The notes below the pieces were generated by a model. That model saw only the letters and a list, made by a program, of their open reading frames with translations. It did no database searches and was not told the DNA's origin. This document shows positions 8,998-17,519 of a stretch of 64,000 bases of DNA, in pieces (position 1 is the stretch's first letter; the number at the start of each line of letters is the position of its first letter). Where the stretch lies: NCBI RefSeq assembly GCF_011604685.1, contig NZ_CP050063.1, positions 7,915,001 to 7,979,000 of the forward strand. Reading direction: 5' to 3'. Origin of the DNA: Spirosoma aureum (lineage in GTDB: Bacteria > Bacteroidota > Bacteroidia > Cytophagales > Spirosomataceae). The position numbers were made by a program, and so were the translations under genes.

Positions 8998-9911
8998 ATG
9001 AAACTTCTAATTACCTATTTAAAGACGAAAAGACAGTAGCGTTCAGCAACTGGGTTAGATCAAAAACGATTTGACAAACTCCTGCTGTTATTCGAAAAAG
9101 CTTATCTAGATTTATTTGGTCAATCCATCGAGCAACGACAGGAGGAGTGTCCCGAACTACCTTGTTTGAACACCTATACTGACTTATTATTTTATACGCT
9201 ATTCTCACGCCCCGGCGCCCCGGTTAAAATCAGGACTTACGTATGATTTGCTAGGGCTAGTAACAGGTATGGATGGTTCGTCGGCTAAGCGTAATCAGGA
9301 CTTGGGACTGGCCGTTTTACAGCAGACCTTAGCCATCAGTGGTTATGCCCCTAAACGCAGTTTTCGTTCACCAGAAGAGTTTCAGATTTATTTCCAAAAG
9401 CATAAAACACTGATCGTTGATGCCACCGAGCAACGCACTCAGTGCCCTAAGGCCTCTGGCTATAAAGAGTTGATGTATAGCGGCAAAAAAAACCCACACC
9501 GTCAAGGCTATGATTATTGTTACGCCTGATCGGTATGTGCATTATGTTAGCCAATGTTGGGTCGGTAAAAGCTATGATTACAGTCTGCTCAAGTACGAAT
9601 TTCCGCCCCACCAGAATTGGTTTAAACACCACCAGATTCGATTAGATTTAGGCTATCAGAGGTTTAATAAAAACTATGAATGTCAGCAAGTTATTATACC
9701 TAAAAAGAAACCTCGCCAGCAAAACTTAACCGATGAAGACAAAACTGCTAATCGGCAAAAATCGTCCGAACGGATTTATGTTGAACATTCGATCGGCGGC
9801 CTGAAACGCTACCGAATTTTGTCAGACAGGTTGCGCATTCATGACTGTGGTGTATACAATAAAATAGTGGAAGTATGTGCCGGACTTTGGAACTTCTACC
9901 TGACTAACTAA
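8998..9911 (+). pseudogene. IS5-like transposase (DDE superfamily), disrupted
   Basis: Reading across three frames gives one transposase. The N-terminal part begins MKLLITYLKTKRQ, hits a TAG at 9037-9039, then continues through RSATGLDQKRFDKLLLLFEK to CLNTYTDLLFYTLFS. A 16-nt GC-rich insertion (9208-9223) shifts the frame. The middle part carries LTYDLLGLVTGMDGSSAKRN and the DDE-type VDATEQRTQ. A second shift lies at the A8 run (9485-9492), after which the last part has KKTHTVKAMIIV, IPKKKPRQQNLTDED and VEHSIGGLKRYRIL. The order and motifs match small HTH/DDE_Tnp_4-type IS elements. Three lesions make it inactive. I could not identify a matching left terminal repeat. Confidence 0.85.
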
Positions 9912-9929
9912 TTCATTATCACCGTTGCA

Positions 9930-10133
9930 ACATGTCTACTGCGTGGATATAATAATCAGTGGAGTTTTTATGAGGATTTAGCGTGGGGTGGTTTAGAAGG
10001 GACTCAGGCTTTTGCCAATTTAAGCAGCCAGGATCAACAACGTATTAGAGACCGAGTTTTAGTGGACTTAATAGGTAAGAATTCGAATGGTAACCCGCAA
10101 GCTCATGTTGGCCGCGATGGTGGATGCAATTAA
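9930..10133 (+). pseudogene. orphan C-terminal coding fragment after the IS
   Basis: An open stretch in the same frame as the last transposase segment, directly after its stop. From about 9948 it reads YNNQWSFYEDLAWGGLEGTQ, then AFANLSSQDQQRIRDRV, and stops at 10131-10133. There is no plausible start codon or signal. It has the composition of a real protein end (amphipathic, W/Y-rich, charged helix), so it is best read as the 3' remnant of a gene cut by the IS. Its 5' half is not visible in the window. It might be an alternative C-terminal module of a protein like the one at 7444 (speculation). Confidence 0.5.
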
Positions 10134-10159
10134 AATAGATTTACATAAATTTTGTAACT

Positions 10160-10555
10160 ATGAAAATAGGCCTTTTAATTCTATTGGCAGTGTGGATGTG
10201 GTTCCCTTACTATAAAACAAGCGAGGTGACGACTTATCCAAGCCATGCATTAGGCGATACATGTAAAACCATCGTAAAACGGTTTACGGTCGGCCAGCAC
10301 AAGTCTATCCTATCCGGAGTACTTATAGACTGTGAAACGCAGGAACCTTTAAAGCTGGGTGTTTTAAAAATTGACGGAATTATTTTCAATACAGATAGTT
10401 CAGGTAAATTTCATAAACCGTTGAAACCCGGAAACTATCTGGTAAGAGCAGGTTGGCCTACTTATCAGCTTGAAACAATCAGGACGAAACTACGATCAGG
10501 CGATTCGCTATACGTCGTTTTTCATCTTAAGACCGATAAACGCCCATTAGAGTAG
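10160..10555 (+). CDS. small exported protein with carboxypeptidase-regulatory-like domain
   Basis: 131 residues. The N-terminus is a hydrophobic signal or anchor (MKIGLLILLAVWMWF). From about residue 48 the sequence SGVLIDCETQEPLKLGVLKI then FNTDSSGKFHKPLKPGNYLV has the pattern of the CarboxypepD_reg-like beta-sandwich that usually precedes TonB receptor plugs or occurs in surface lipoproteins. Here it stands alone. It is the last plus-strand gene of the island and converges on polX with a strong hairpin between them. The role is unknown, possibly a stand-alone envelope binding domain. Confidence 0.65.
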   Translation: MKIGLLILLAVWMWFPYYKTSEVTTYPSHALGDTCKTIVKRFTVGQHKSILSGVLIDCETQEPLKLGVLKIDGIIFNTDSSGKFHKPLKPGNYLVRAGWPTYQLETIRTKLRSGDSLYVVFHLKTDKRPLE

Positions 10556-10596
10556 GGTATTGGGTCTACAACCAGACAACGTCAAAAGGCAAGTAT

Positions 10597-10650
10597 AAAT
10601 CAGAATTCAATCAGTACGTTCGTGCGAATGTGCTGATTGAATTCTGATTT
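10597..10650. terminator. 18-bp perfect inverted repeat between convergent genes
   Basis: Arms at 10597-10614 and 10633-10650 are exactly complementary (AAATCAGAATTCAATCAG and its complement). The 18-nt loop itself contains a TTCG/CGAA mini-stem. It sits 41 nt after the small exported protein and 48 nt after the polX stop, the position of a bidirectional terminator. The outer A/T pairs would give a short U-run on either transcript. Confidence 0.65.
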
Positions 10651-10697
10651 AGGGAAGAACGGATATCCGTGACTTTTACGCTCATTTTCTGGCTTCA

Positions 10698-12443
10698 CTA
10701 TTTTATTTTAGCCTCCCGTCGTCGTTGCAGATAGTCGCTCATTTCAGTCAGTGTCAGGGCATTGAAGGTCATGGCGCGGGTCAGCCCACCTTTCCGGCCG
10801 ATGGCTACGCCGTAGTGCATGTCGAGCAGCCCGACCAGATCGTGCGCATCGGGGTTAATGCTCAGCATCACTCCCTTCTGCATGGCATAATCGATCCAGT
10901 GCCAATCGATATCGAGCCGGTAGGGGCTGGCGTTGATTTCGATCACAACCTGATGCTCCGCGCAGGCGTCGATGATAGCCCGGTGATCGATGGGATAGCC
11001 TTCGCGGGCCAGTAGCAGACGGCCGGTCGGATGTCCCAGAATCGTTGTATAGGGGTTTTCGATTGCCCGTAGTAATCGCGTTGTCGCTTTTTCGAGCGAC
11101 ATGGTCAGGGTCTGGTGCACCGATGCGACAACATAATCGAAGGTCGCCAGCGTAGCCTCGTCGTAATCCAGAGAACCATCGCCCAGAATGTCGGATTCGA
11201 TACCCTTAAAAATGCGAAAGTCCTGACCAAAACCAGCATTGAGCTGATCGATCTCAAGTTGTTGCTGTCGAACCCGGTCGCTGTCGAGACCGTTGGCATA
11301 GGAAGCCGTTTTTGAGTGGTCGGCAATACCAAAGTAGGTCAGGCCCAGTTCACGGCAATAAGCCGCCATATCCGCAACCGACTGTTTCCCGTCCGACCAG
11401 GTGCTATGGTTATGAAGAGTTCCGCGCAGATCTTCCCAGGTCACAAGCTCGTCATTGCGATGACGACTGGCCCAGCGAAACGCGAAGTCATCCTCCCGCA
11501 TTTCGGGTACAATGTAGGGCAGACCCGCTCGGGCATAAATGGCCGCTTCAACCTCAGCCGTTTCTGCTTCAACTTCGGCCATCGTGCTGGTTTGGGCGAT
11601 CTGCAATAACGGAAATCCGCCATTACCGACTTGTTGCAGATGCGAATCGGTTGCCGTTTGAATGAATAGCTGCCGGTTTATCTGTTCGGCCGGATACAAC
11701 GGCAATTCAACCAGTACGTCGAATCCCTCCAGTTTTCCCCGCCATACAAACGGCGACGACTCGGGCTCGTTCTGCTCCAGATTGGCCAGATTGTCCAGTG
11801 TCTTCATCGCAGAAATTGGATCACTGGTCTGTACCAGCAATTGTACCGTATCGACCTCTTGTGCCTTCCTGCGGACCTGACCGCTGATCTCGACCCGCTC
11901 GAAGTGTTTTATTAGTTCATCGTGCAGCACATTGGCAATCATGGCTGCTTTGTCCATGCGAACCTTTCCCTGCTGTTCCTGTAAAAACTCCAGGGCCGTC
12001 AGAATTTTCTCCTGCGTATTGGCACCGAACCCCTTAATCTTAGCAATCTGGCCGTTTTCGCCTGCTAATTTCAGGTCACGAAGATTGTCGATACCCAATT
12101 CCTGCCAGAGGGTCCGTACCTTCTTAACGCCCAATCCTTTGATCCGGAACATATCCAGAACACCCGACGGCGTCTGAGCCAATAGCTCGTCTAGATCGGT
12201 TAGGTGTCCGGTCTCGACGATTTCACGGATTTTACCAGCCACTGACTTGCCAACACCGGGCAGTTTGGTTAGCTCATCGACCGATAGCTGGGCCAGATCA
12301 GCGGTGGTTTTGTCCAGATTGAACGCGGCCGTCTGAAAAGTCCGTGTGCGGAAGGCATCACGGTCATGGAGTTCCATTAGTCGACCCGTTAGTTCGAGTA
12401 GATCAACGATTTCGGAATTGGTCATAGCAATAAAGAGATTCAC
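10698..12443 (-). CDS. polX: PolX-family protein (HhH / degenerate polymerase X / PHP exonuclease)
   Basis: A 581-residue cytoplasmic DNA repair protein. In order: N-terminal helix-hairpin-helix region (about 8-155, with LPGVGKSVAGKI and IKGLGVKKV), polymerase-X palm (about 165-310), PHP domain (about 340-575). The PHP metal ligands are intact (HNHSTWSDG at 344-352, IADHSKTA, GIESDI, SVHQTL, GHPTGRLL, NPDAHD), so 3'-5' exonuclease or phosphoesterase activity is expected. The palm motif reads GQVRRKAQEVDTVQLLV (188-204): the two catalytic Asp of the canonical GDIDLLV pattern are Thr and Gln, so polymerase activity is probably lost. The 3' end is one arm of the 92-bp repeat bounding the island. 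The start could also be the ATG seven codons in (12425). Confidence 0.9.
   Translation of the reverse strand: MNLFIAMTNSEIVDLLELTGRLMELHDRDAFRTRTFQTAAFNLDKTTADLAQLSVDELTKLPGVGKSVAGKIREIVETGHLTDLDELLAQTPSGVLDMFRIKGLGVKKVRTLWQELGIDNLRDLKLAGENGQIAKIKGFGANTQEKILTALEFLQEQQGKVRMDKAAMIANVLHDELIKHFERVEISGQVRRKAQEVDTVQLLVQTSDPISAMKTLDNLANLEQNEPESSPFVWRGKLEGFDVLVELPLYPAEQINRQLFIQTATDSHLQQVGNGGFPLLQIAQTSTMAEVEAETAEVEAAIYARAGLPYIVPEMREDDFAFRWASRHRNDELVTWEDLRGTLHNHSTWSDGKQSVADMAAYCRELGLTYFGIADHSKTASYANGLDSDRVRQQQLEIDQLNAGFGQDFRIFKGIESDILGDGSLDYDEATLATFDYVVASVHQTLTMSLEKATTRLLRAIENPYTTILGHPTGRLLLAREGYPIDHRAIIDACAEHQVVIEINASPYRLDIDWHWIDYAMQKGVMLSINPDAHDLVGLLDMHYGVAIGRKGGLTRAMTFNALTLTEMSDYLQRRREAKIK
10714..10805 (-). 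repeat. 92-bp direct repeat copy B (3' end of intact polX)
   Basis: Matches 6782-6873 in the same orientation at a fixed offset of 3932 nt, with four mismatches and no gaps. It lies wholly inside the polX coding sequence. The two copies are the left and right boundaries of the AT-rich island, as attL and attR would be after integration at a gene's 3' end. Confidence 0.8.
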
Positions 12444-12516
12444 TCCGCAAGTTAGGCAATTGGTCAGATTTGACTGACAACGCAGAAAAGGGTCAGTCTA
12501 TCTTTACTACATAAAC

Positions 12517-12601
12517 GTAAAACTTTTGGACCTGGAGCCGTGCCATGGTTCTTGATGACGATTAATAAACCGTGGCACGGCTCCAGGTCCAAAAGTTTTA
12601 C
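12517..12601. repeat. long intergenic hairpin, family A
   Basis: Arms 12517-12550 and 12568-12601 pair over 34 nt with a single T/G wobble, around a 17-nt loop. The inner 14 nt (GCCGTGCCATGGTT / AACCGTGGCACGGC) are shared with hairpins at 58576 and 60251, while the outer 20 nt are unique to this copy. It lies between the divergent starts of polX and the 2TM gene, so it is not a 3' terminator for either. Confidence 0.85.
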
Positions 12602-12648
12602 AACCAACACAAATCGTTTTCCTCACAAGGCAACCTTATCAACTTATC

Positions 12649-12960
12649 ATGGAATCTACTGATCAAAAACCTGCTGACCGCGACCCCTATTTATGGAAAC
12701 AGGCCAAAGCCCGCGTTGGCTTTCGGATGCATTTACGGTCTTATTTAATCGTCAATAGTACGCTCTGGATTATCTGGGCCGTTTTATCATTCGCCTTTCG
12801 TTCACCAAGCCATTGGGGATTCATTTTCCCCTGGCCCATCTTCCCTACACTTGGCTGGGGTATTGGCCTGGCTTCGCATTACTTTGGTGTTTACCGGGGT
12901 GGTAGCGAAAAAGACATGATCGAACAGGAATACCAGAAGTTAACGAGTCAACAACGATGA
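12649..12960 (+). CDS. 2TM domain-containing protein
   Basis: 103 residues with two hydrophobic segments (about 33-52 and 62-82) joined by a short SPSHWGFIFPWP turn, and charged ends rich in Lys/Glu. This matches the small Bacteroidota 2TM domain (PF13239 type), which often sits near LytTR regulators or in short membrane proteins. The conserved FRMHLRSYLIVNSTLW and GWGIGLASHYFGVY blocks are the family signature. It is a single gene just downstream of hairpin family A. The function is unknown. Confidence 0.8.
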   Translation: MESTDQKPADRDPYLWKQAKARVGFRMHLRSYLIVNSTLWIIWAVLSFAFRSPSHWGFIFPWPIFPTLGWGIGLASHYFGVYRGGSEKDMIEQEYQKLTSQQR

Positions 12961-13019
12961 AGCAGATCGTGCGTTTTCCGGCCGGATTCGGCATGTGCTA
13001 TTGCTTCCGGCTGGAAAAC

Positions 13020-13586
13020 TCATTGATTAATTACAATATCGTATTTCGTCAAAAGGCCGGGCAAATTATCCAGCGAGAACCGGGCTTTTTTCAATTTATT
13101 ATCATCTGGATTCAACTCCAGATTGTACGAAGTCGAGAAATCTACCTGAGCCAGGTTGTTTTCTTCGAATCGGGCCAGTTCCAGGTCACAATGTTTAAAT
13201 AGGGTTCCGACCAGCTCGCATTTCAGGAAATGCGCTTCTTTCAGAGAACACTCTATAAAATGAGCTTTCTTCAACTTACGGTTAATGAAAGCGGTATAAT
13301 CAAGTCGGCATTCCTGAAAATCGACGTGAAATCCAAACGCATTGCACTGACCAAAATCGACATGAGCTAGTTTGCAGTTGACAAAACGAACATCATAGAG
13401 CTTCGTATTCCGTAGCGCTATTCTGGTTAGATTACAGTCTTCGAAACGGCAATTGACAAAGTTCGACCCCGTAAACTCCAGTTGGGCTAAATCGAGTTTA
13501 CGGAATAGGCATTGTTCAAATTCCTGGCCGATCCATTGCGCGGGGGCTTTATTCTGTTGATCAAAGACCTGATTATAATATTCCAT
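13020..13586 (-). CDS. pentapeptide-repeat protein
   Basis: 188 residues built of about 20 A(D/N)LXX-type pentapeptides in tandem (FRKLDLAQLEFTGSNFVNCR, then NCKLAHVDF, FIECSLKEAHF, HCDLELARF), which should fold as a right-handed quadrilateral beta-helix. The C-terminal cap with NLELNPDDNKLKKARFSLDN resembles the end of the McbG/Qnr-like group of similar length. That group includes gyrase-protecting DNA mimics, but most chromosomal members have no known function. It ends a two-gene minus-strand unit with thyA, whose stop is 10 nt upstream of this start. Confidence 0.85.
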   Translation of the reverse strand: MEYYNQVFDQQNKAPAQWIGQEFEQCLFRKLDLAQLEFTGSNFVNCRFEDCNLTRIALRNTKLYDVRFVNCKLAHVDFGQCNAFGFHVDFQECRLDYTAFINRKLKKAHFIECSLKEAHFLKCELVGTLFKHCDLELARFEENNLAQVDFSTSYNLELNPDDNKLKKARFSLDNLPGLLTKYDIVINQ

Positions 13587-13596
13587 TGATCACTAC

Positions 13597-14391
13597 CTAA
13601 ACGGCTACTGGCGCTTTAATGGCTGGATATGGGTTGTAATTCTCCAGGGTAAAATCCTCATACGTAAAGTCAAATACCGATTTCACAGAAGGATTCAGAT
13701 GCATGGTAGGCAATGGGCGTGGTTCGCGGGATAGTTGTGTTTCGACCTGCTCCAGGTGATTTAGATAGAGATGCGTATCGCCACCGGTCCAGATAAACTC
13801 ATACGGTTCCAGACCACACTCCTGAGCGATCATCATTGTCAATAATGCATAAGACGCAATGTTGAAGGGAACGCCTAGAAAAACATCGGCGCTACGCTGA
13901 TAAAGCTGACAGGACAGCTTGCCATCGGCCACATAAAACTGAAATAAAGCATGACAGGGCGGCAAGGCCATGCCTGGCACATCCGCTGGATTCCAGGCCG
14001 ATACGATCATCCGGCGCGAATCGGGCGAATTTTTTAACTGCTTCAAAACATCGCTCAGCTGATCGATCATACGCCCATCGGTAGCCGCCCAGCTTCGCCA
14101 TTGACGACCATAAACCGGCCCCAGGTCACCGTTCTCGTCGGCCCATTCATCCCAGATCGAAACCCCGTTGTCTTTCAGGTATTTAATATTGGTATCTCCT
14201 TTGATGAACCACAGTAGTTCATGGATAATTGACTTCGTATGAACCTTTTTGGTTGTCAGTAACGGAAAGCCCGCCTGCAGATTGAAACGCATCTGATAAC
14301 CGAATACGCTGATGGTACCGGTGCCGGTGCGATCGGTTTTGCGGGTGCCATTAGCGAGAACATGGCGCAGTAGGTCGTGGTATTGTTGCAT
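13597..14391 (-). CDS. thyA: thymidylate synthase
   Basis: 264 residues, the same length as the Escherichia coli enzyme. It converts dUMP and methylene-tetrahydrofolate to dTMP and dihydrofolate in the cytoplasm. The nucleophile is C146 in [14 protein letters not shown], folate/dUMP-binding residues are visible in [30 protein letters not shown] and [16 protein letters not shown], and the C-terminus ends KAPVAV as in classical ThyA. No truncation. It is the first gene of a pair with the pentapeptide-repeat protein. No dihydrofolate reductase gene is next to it in this window. Confidence 0.97.
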   Translation of the reverse strand: MQQYHDLLRHVLANGTRKTDRTGTGTISVFGYQMRFNLQAGFPLLTTKKVHTKSIIHELLWFIKGDTNIKYLKDNGVSIWDEWADENGDLGPVYGRQWRSWAATDGRMIDQLSDVLKQLKNSPDSRRMIVSAWNPADVPGMALPPCHALFQFYVADGKLSCQLYQRSADVFLGVPFNIASYALLTMMIAQECGLEPYEFIWTGGDTHLYLNHLEQVETQLSREPRPLPTMHLNPSVKSVFDFTYEDFTLENYNPYPAIKAPVAV

Positions 14392-14761
14392 TCAGCAAAG
14401 AAACGAAAAAGCGACTTTATTACAGACCCGAACCCTACCTTTTTGCAATCGATTCACGGGAAGTATTCCATTGATATTTGTCGAAGTCGGTCTCAACTAA
14501 TTACTAACTAAGCTGCCAGGCTCAGCGTACAGACACAGTAGCGGGTTTGTTTAAAGGCCTTGATGAAACGAAAATGTTTATCCTACAGCCCATTAAAAGA
14601 ACTTATTATTTATTTATTTTTACATTTATACCATTTGTGTGATTTCAGCCGATCTTACGTCTAGCATACTGAATCTATTTTCATGTATGCAGCCTGAAGG
14701 TTGAACTCTATTTATCCTACAAATTCTCTGCCTATCTCGATAGTAGTCTGGCTTCGATTCT
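14392..14761. promoter_or_regulatory. divergent intergenic region thyA / hybrid kinase
   Basis: 370 bases between divergent genes. No ORF of note. The part nearest the kinase (about 14595-14645) is strongly A/T-rich and includes TATACCATTTG, loosely like the Bacteroidota -7 element, but spacing to a TTTG box is not convincing. It should contain promoters for both directions. Confidence 0.4.
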
Positions 14762-17356
14762 ATGAATTTTACTACACGTATTGGCTGGATACTGGCCGTT
14801 GGCTTATTAATTCCAATACTAATTGGCATAAATGCCCACCGCACAACCGAGCGGATGGTCAGCCAGAATCGTCTGCTCATTCATACGCATCTGGTATTAC
14901 AGAAAACGCAGCAGATCCAGGCGCATTTAACCAATTTAGATAATGATCTACGAGGTTATCTGCTTAGTCAGAATAATCCTTTCTTTAAAGCAGACTACGA
15001 TCGGAATGTCGGGCAAATGGCGGGTTATTTAAAAAATATTACCGCGCTTACTATCGACAATCCTGCTCAGCAGCAGCGGCTGCGAACGATCAGCCAGCTT
15101 TTCGAACAAAAATTAGCTCATGGTAACATATTGTTCACCAAGCGCTCACCCCAGGAGGGTCTGGCTCGCCTTGATTCAGTGCGAACATTCATGGGTTTTA
15201 GCGACCAGTTATTCCACCAGTTAAAAACAATAGAAGCCGTAGAGAACGAACTACTAACGGTAAGGGCAACTGCCAGTGAGCAATCGGCCACTTATGCCAC
15301 CCGCAGCAGCATTGCAGGGGCCGTTGCAGCGCTGGCGATCATTCTGTGGGCAATTTTCCGATTACTGAAAACCCTTAATAATGCAACGCGTCTTAACCGC
15401 CAACTGGCTCAGAATGAACAGCAGCTTAAACGGTTTCTGGAAGCGGTACCCGTATCAATTGTGGTTGTCAATAAAGACGGGAAACTGTATTATGCCAATC
15501 AGGCCGCAGCCAGCATGTTCGAAGCAATTACGAAATTCGATACATACGCTGATATTTTAAATCAGATTACCATTTACCAGTTTCCCAATGGCAATCCGTA
15601 TCCTACCGAAAAACGACCTGCTTTTCGGGCAATGAAGGGGGAGACATCGCAGGTAGATGACATCGAAATTCGGATTGGCGACAAGGCTATTCAAGTCCTG
15701 AGTTCATCAAGTCCGGTTTACGATGCGGAGGGTATGCTGCAATACGTGGTCTCCTCCAGCATTGACATTAGTGATCGGGTTCAATCGCAGCTCCGCTTGC
15801 ACGAAGCCAAAGAACTGGCCGAACAGGCCGCCCGGATCAAGGAGAACTTTCTGGCCAATATGAGTCACGAGATCCGCACACCGCTGAACGCGATCATTGG
15901 TTTTTCGAACCTGCTGGAAGTGACACCCTTGAATGAGGAACAGGCCGAATTTGTAAAACTGGTTCAGACGGCGGGGAAAAATCTACTGACGATTGTCAAC
16001 GACATTCTGGATATTTCCAAGATTGAAGCGGGCATGATTCAGATGGAGTCCATTCCGTTTAGTATTCGTTCGCTGGTGGCCTCACTTCAAACGATGCTCC
16101 AACCGACGGCAGCAGATAAAAATCTGAAACTGTTCTTCGATGTAGATCCGACCTTGCCTCCTCTGGTACTGGGCGATCCAACCCGGCTTACTCAAATTCT
16201 GCTTAATTTGCTCAGTAATGCCATTAAGTTTACCAAAGAAGGCTCCATAACAGCCCAGATTACCAGGCAGGAAGAAACGGAGCAATCAGTGCGCGTACAG
16301 TTTAAAGTAACAGACACGGGCATTGGTATCGAGGCTGATGCACTTCCCCATATCTTCGAGCGATTCCGACAGGCCAGCAATTTTACGACCCGTTACTATG
16401 GTGGTACAGGTCTGGGACTCAATATCGTCAAGTCGCTCACACAAATTCAGGGAGGCTGGATTACCGTAACGAGCAAACCGGGTAAAGGCTCCGAATTTAC
16501 GCTGGAAATTCCTTACCAGATCGCACCGGAATCGGTTCGCAAGAGCATTGATCCAGATTTAACCAAGACCAATGCGGTAAAAAAATCACTGACCATTCTG
16601 GCCGTAGAAGACAATCTGATGAACCAGAAACTGGTCTTACAGGTAATCAAACGCTTAGGTTACAAGGCTGAACTGGCTGAAAATGGTCAGCAGGCACTCG
16701 ATATGCTGCAAAAAGGGTCGTTCGATCTGATCCTGATGGATATTCAGATGCCCGTGATGGACGGTTACCAAACCACTCGTCATATTCGAACTACCCTGCA
16801 AAGTAATATCCCGATCATTGCTATGACAGCCCACGCACTTGCCAGCGAACGCGAACAGTGTTTGCAGGCAGGAATGAACGATTTTCTGCCTAAACCCTTC
16901 CAAATGGAGGATTTACAGCGGATGATTCAGCATTATGGGTTCCCGAATGGCGAAAAAGCACCAATGGTTGAAACTTCGCATCCTGTTCAGGCAATCGATT
17001 CAGCCTCTTTCTCTGTGGAGCCGTTGCTAAACTCAGTAGGGAACGACACGGAATTAGCGATGGAACTCCTGGAAATATACCTTGACAAAACCCCGGATGA
17101 AATTAAGCAGTTGCAGCAGGCACTGAGCGATGGTGATGTGAAAGCGATTGGCCGTACGCTCCATACGCAGAAAGCGCCAGGCATGATGATGGGATTGAAA
17201 GAGGCAACGGAGCTGAATTTACAAATTGAAGCACTGGTAAAAGCGGATAAAGATATTACAGCAGTGGAGCCCTTGCTTAAACAATACATCACCGTTGTCG
17301 AAAGCGGACTACCGGCCATTCATAACGCGCTGCAAAACGGAACAAATCAGGGTTAA
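14762..17356 (+). CDS. hybrid sensor histidine kinase (CHASE3-PAS-HisKA-HATPase-REC-Hpt)
   Basis: 864 residues. TM1 at about 8-24, a CHASE3-like helical extracytoplasmic domain (about 30-175), TM2 at about 183-201, a PAS domain (about 218-340), HisKA with phospho-acceptor H369 in NMSHEIRTPLN, HATPase_c (N box NLLSNAIKF, G boxes VTDTGIGI and GGTGLGLNIV), a receiver domain with D660 in LILMDIQMPVMDG, and a C-terminal Hpt domain with H801. All catalytic motifs are intact, so a full His-Asp-His relay is possible. No separate response regulator is adjacent, so the output partner is elsewhere. The signal is unknown; CHASE3 domains often couple to stress or adhesion cues. Confidence 0.93.
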   Translation: MNFTTRIGWILAVGLLIPILIGINAHRTTERMVSQNRLLIHTHLVLQKTQQIQAHLTNLDNDLRGYLLSQNNPFFKADYDRNVGQMAGYLKNITALTIDNPAQQQRLRTISQLFEQKLAHGNILFTKRSPQEGLARLDSVRTFMGFSDQLFHQLKTIEAVENELLTVRATASEQSATYATRSSIAGAVAALAIILWAIFRLLKTLNNATRLNRQLAQNEQQLKRFLEAVPVSIVVVNKDGKLYYANQAAASMFEAITKFDTYADILNQITIYQFPNGNPYPTEKRPAFRAMKGETSQVDDIEIRIGDKAIQVLSSSSPVYDAEGMLQYVVSSSIDISDRVQSQLRLHEAKELAEQAARIKENFLANMSHEIRTPLNAIIGFSNLLEVTPLNEEQAEFVKLVQTAGKNLLTIVNDILDISKIEAGMIQMESIPFSIRSLVASLQTMLQPTAADKNLKLFFDVDPTLPPLVLGDPTRLTQILLNLLSNAIKFTKEGSITAQITRQEETEQSVRVQFKVTDTGIGIEADALPHIFERFRQASNFTTRYYGGTGLGLNIVKSLTQIQGGWITVTSKPGKGSEFTLEIPYQIAPESVRKSIDPDLTKTNAVKKSLTILAVEDNLMNQKLVLQVIKRLGYKAELAENGQQALDMLQKGSFDLILMDIQMPVMDGYQTTRHIRTTLQSNIPIIAMTAHALASEREQCLQAGMNDFLPKPFQMEDLQRMIQHYGFPNGEKAPMVETSHPVQAIDSASFSVEPLLNSVGNDTELAMELLEIYLDKTPDEIKQLQQALSDGDVKAIGRTLHTQKAPGMMMGLKEATELNLQIEALVKADKDITAVEPLLKQYITVVESGLPAIHNALQNGTNQG

Positions 17357-17519
17357 CCTCTTTTGTTTGTCCATTAATACTACAATAGCTGTTTACATTT
17401 TAATCAACTAGAGATTAGCCACATAGAAAAATAATTTCAAGCGCGAAGCCGGTGATTTTCCAGCGTGATTCTGTATTTTTCAAGCAAATCATTATTTCCC
17501 ACCTAACCCGGCTCAGCCA

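Noticed and set aside
9485..9492. A8 run in the transposase as a site of programmed ribosomal frameshifting
   Set aside because: The same gene also has a stop codon near its start and a 16-nt insertion, so the shift is more likely decay than regulation.
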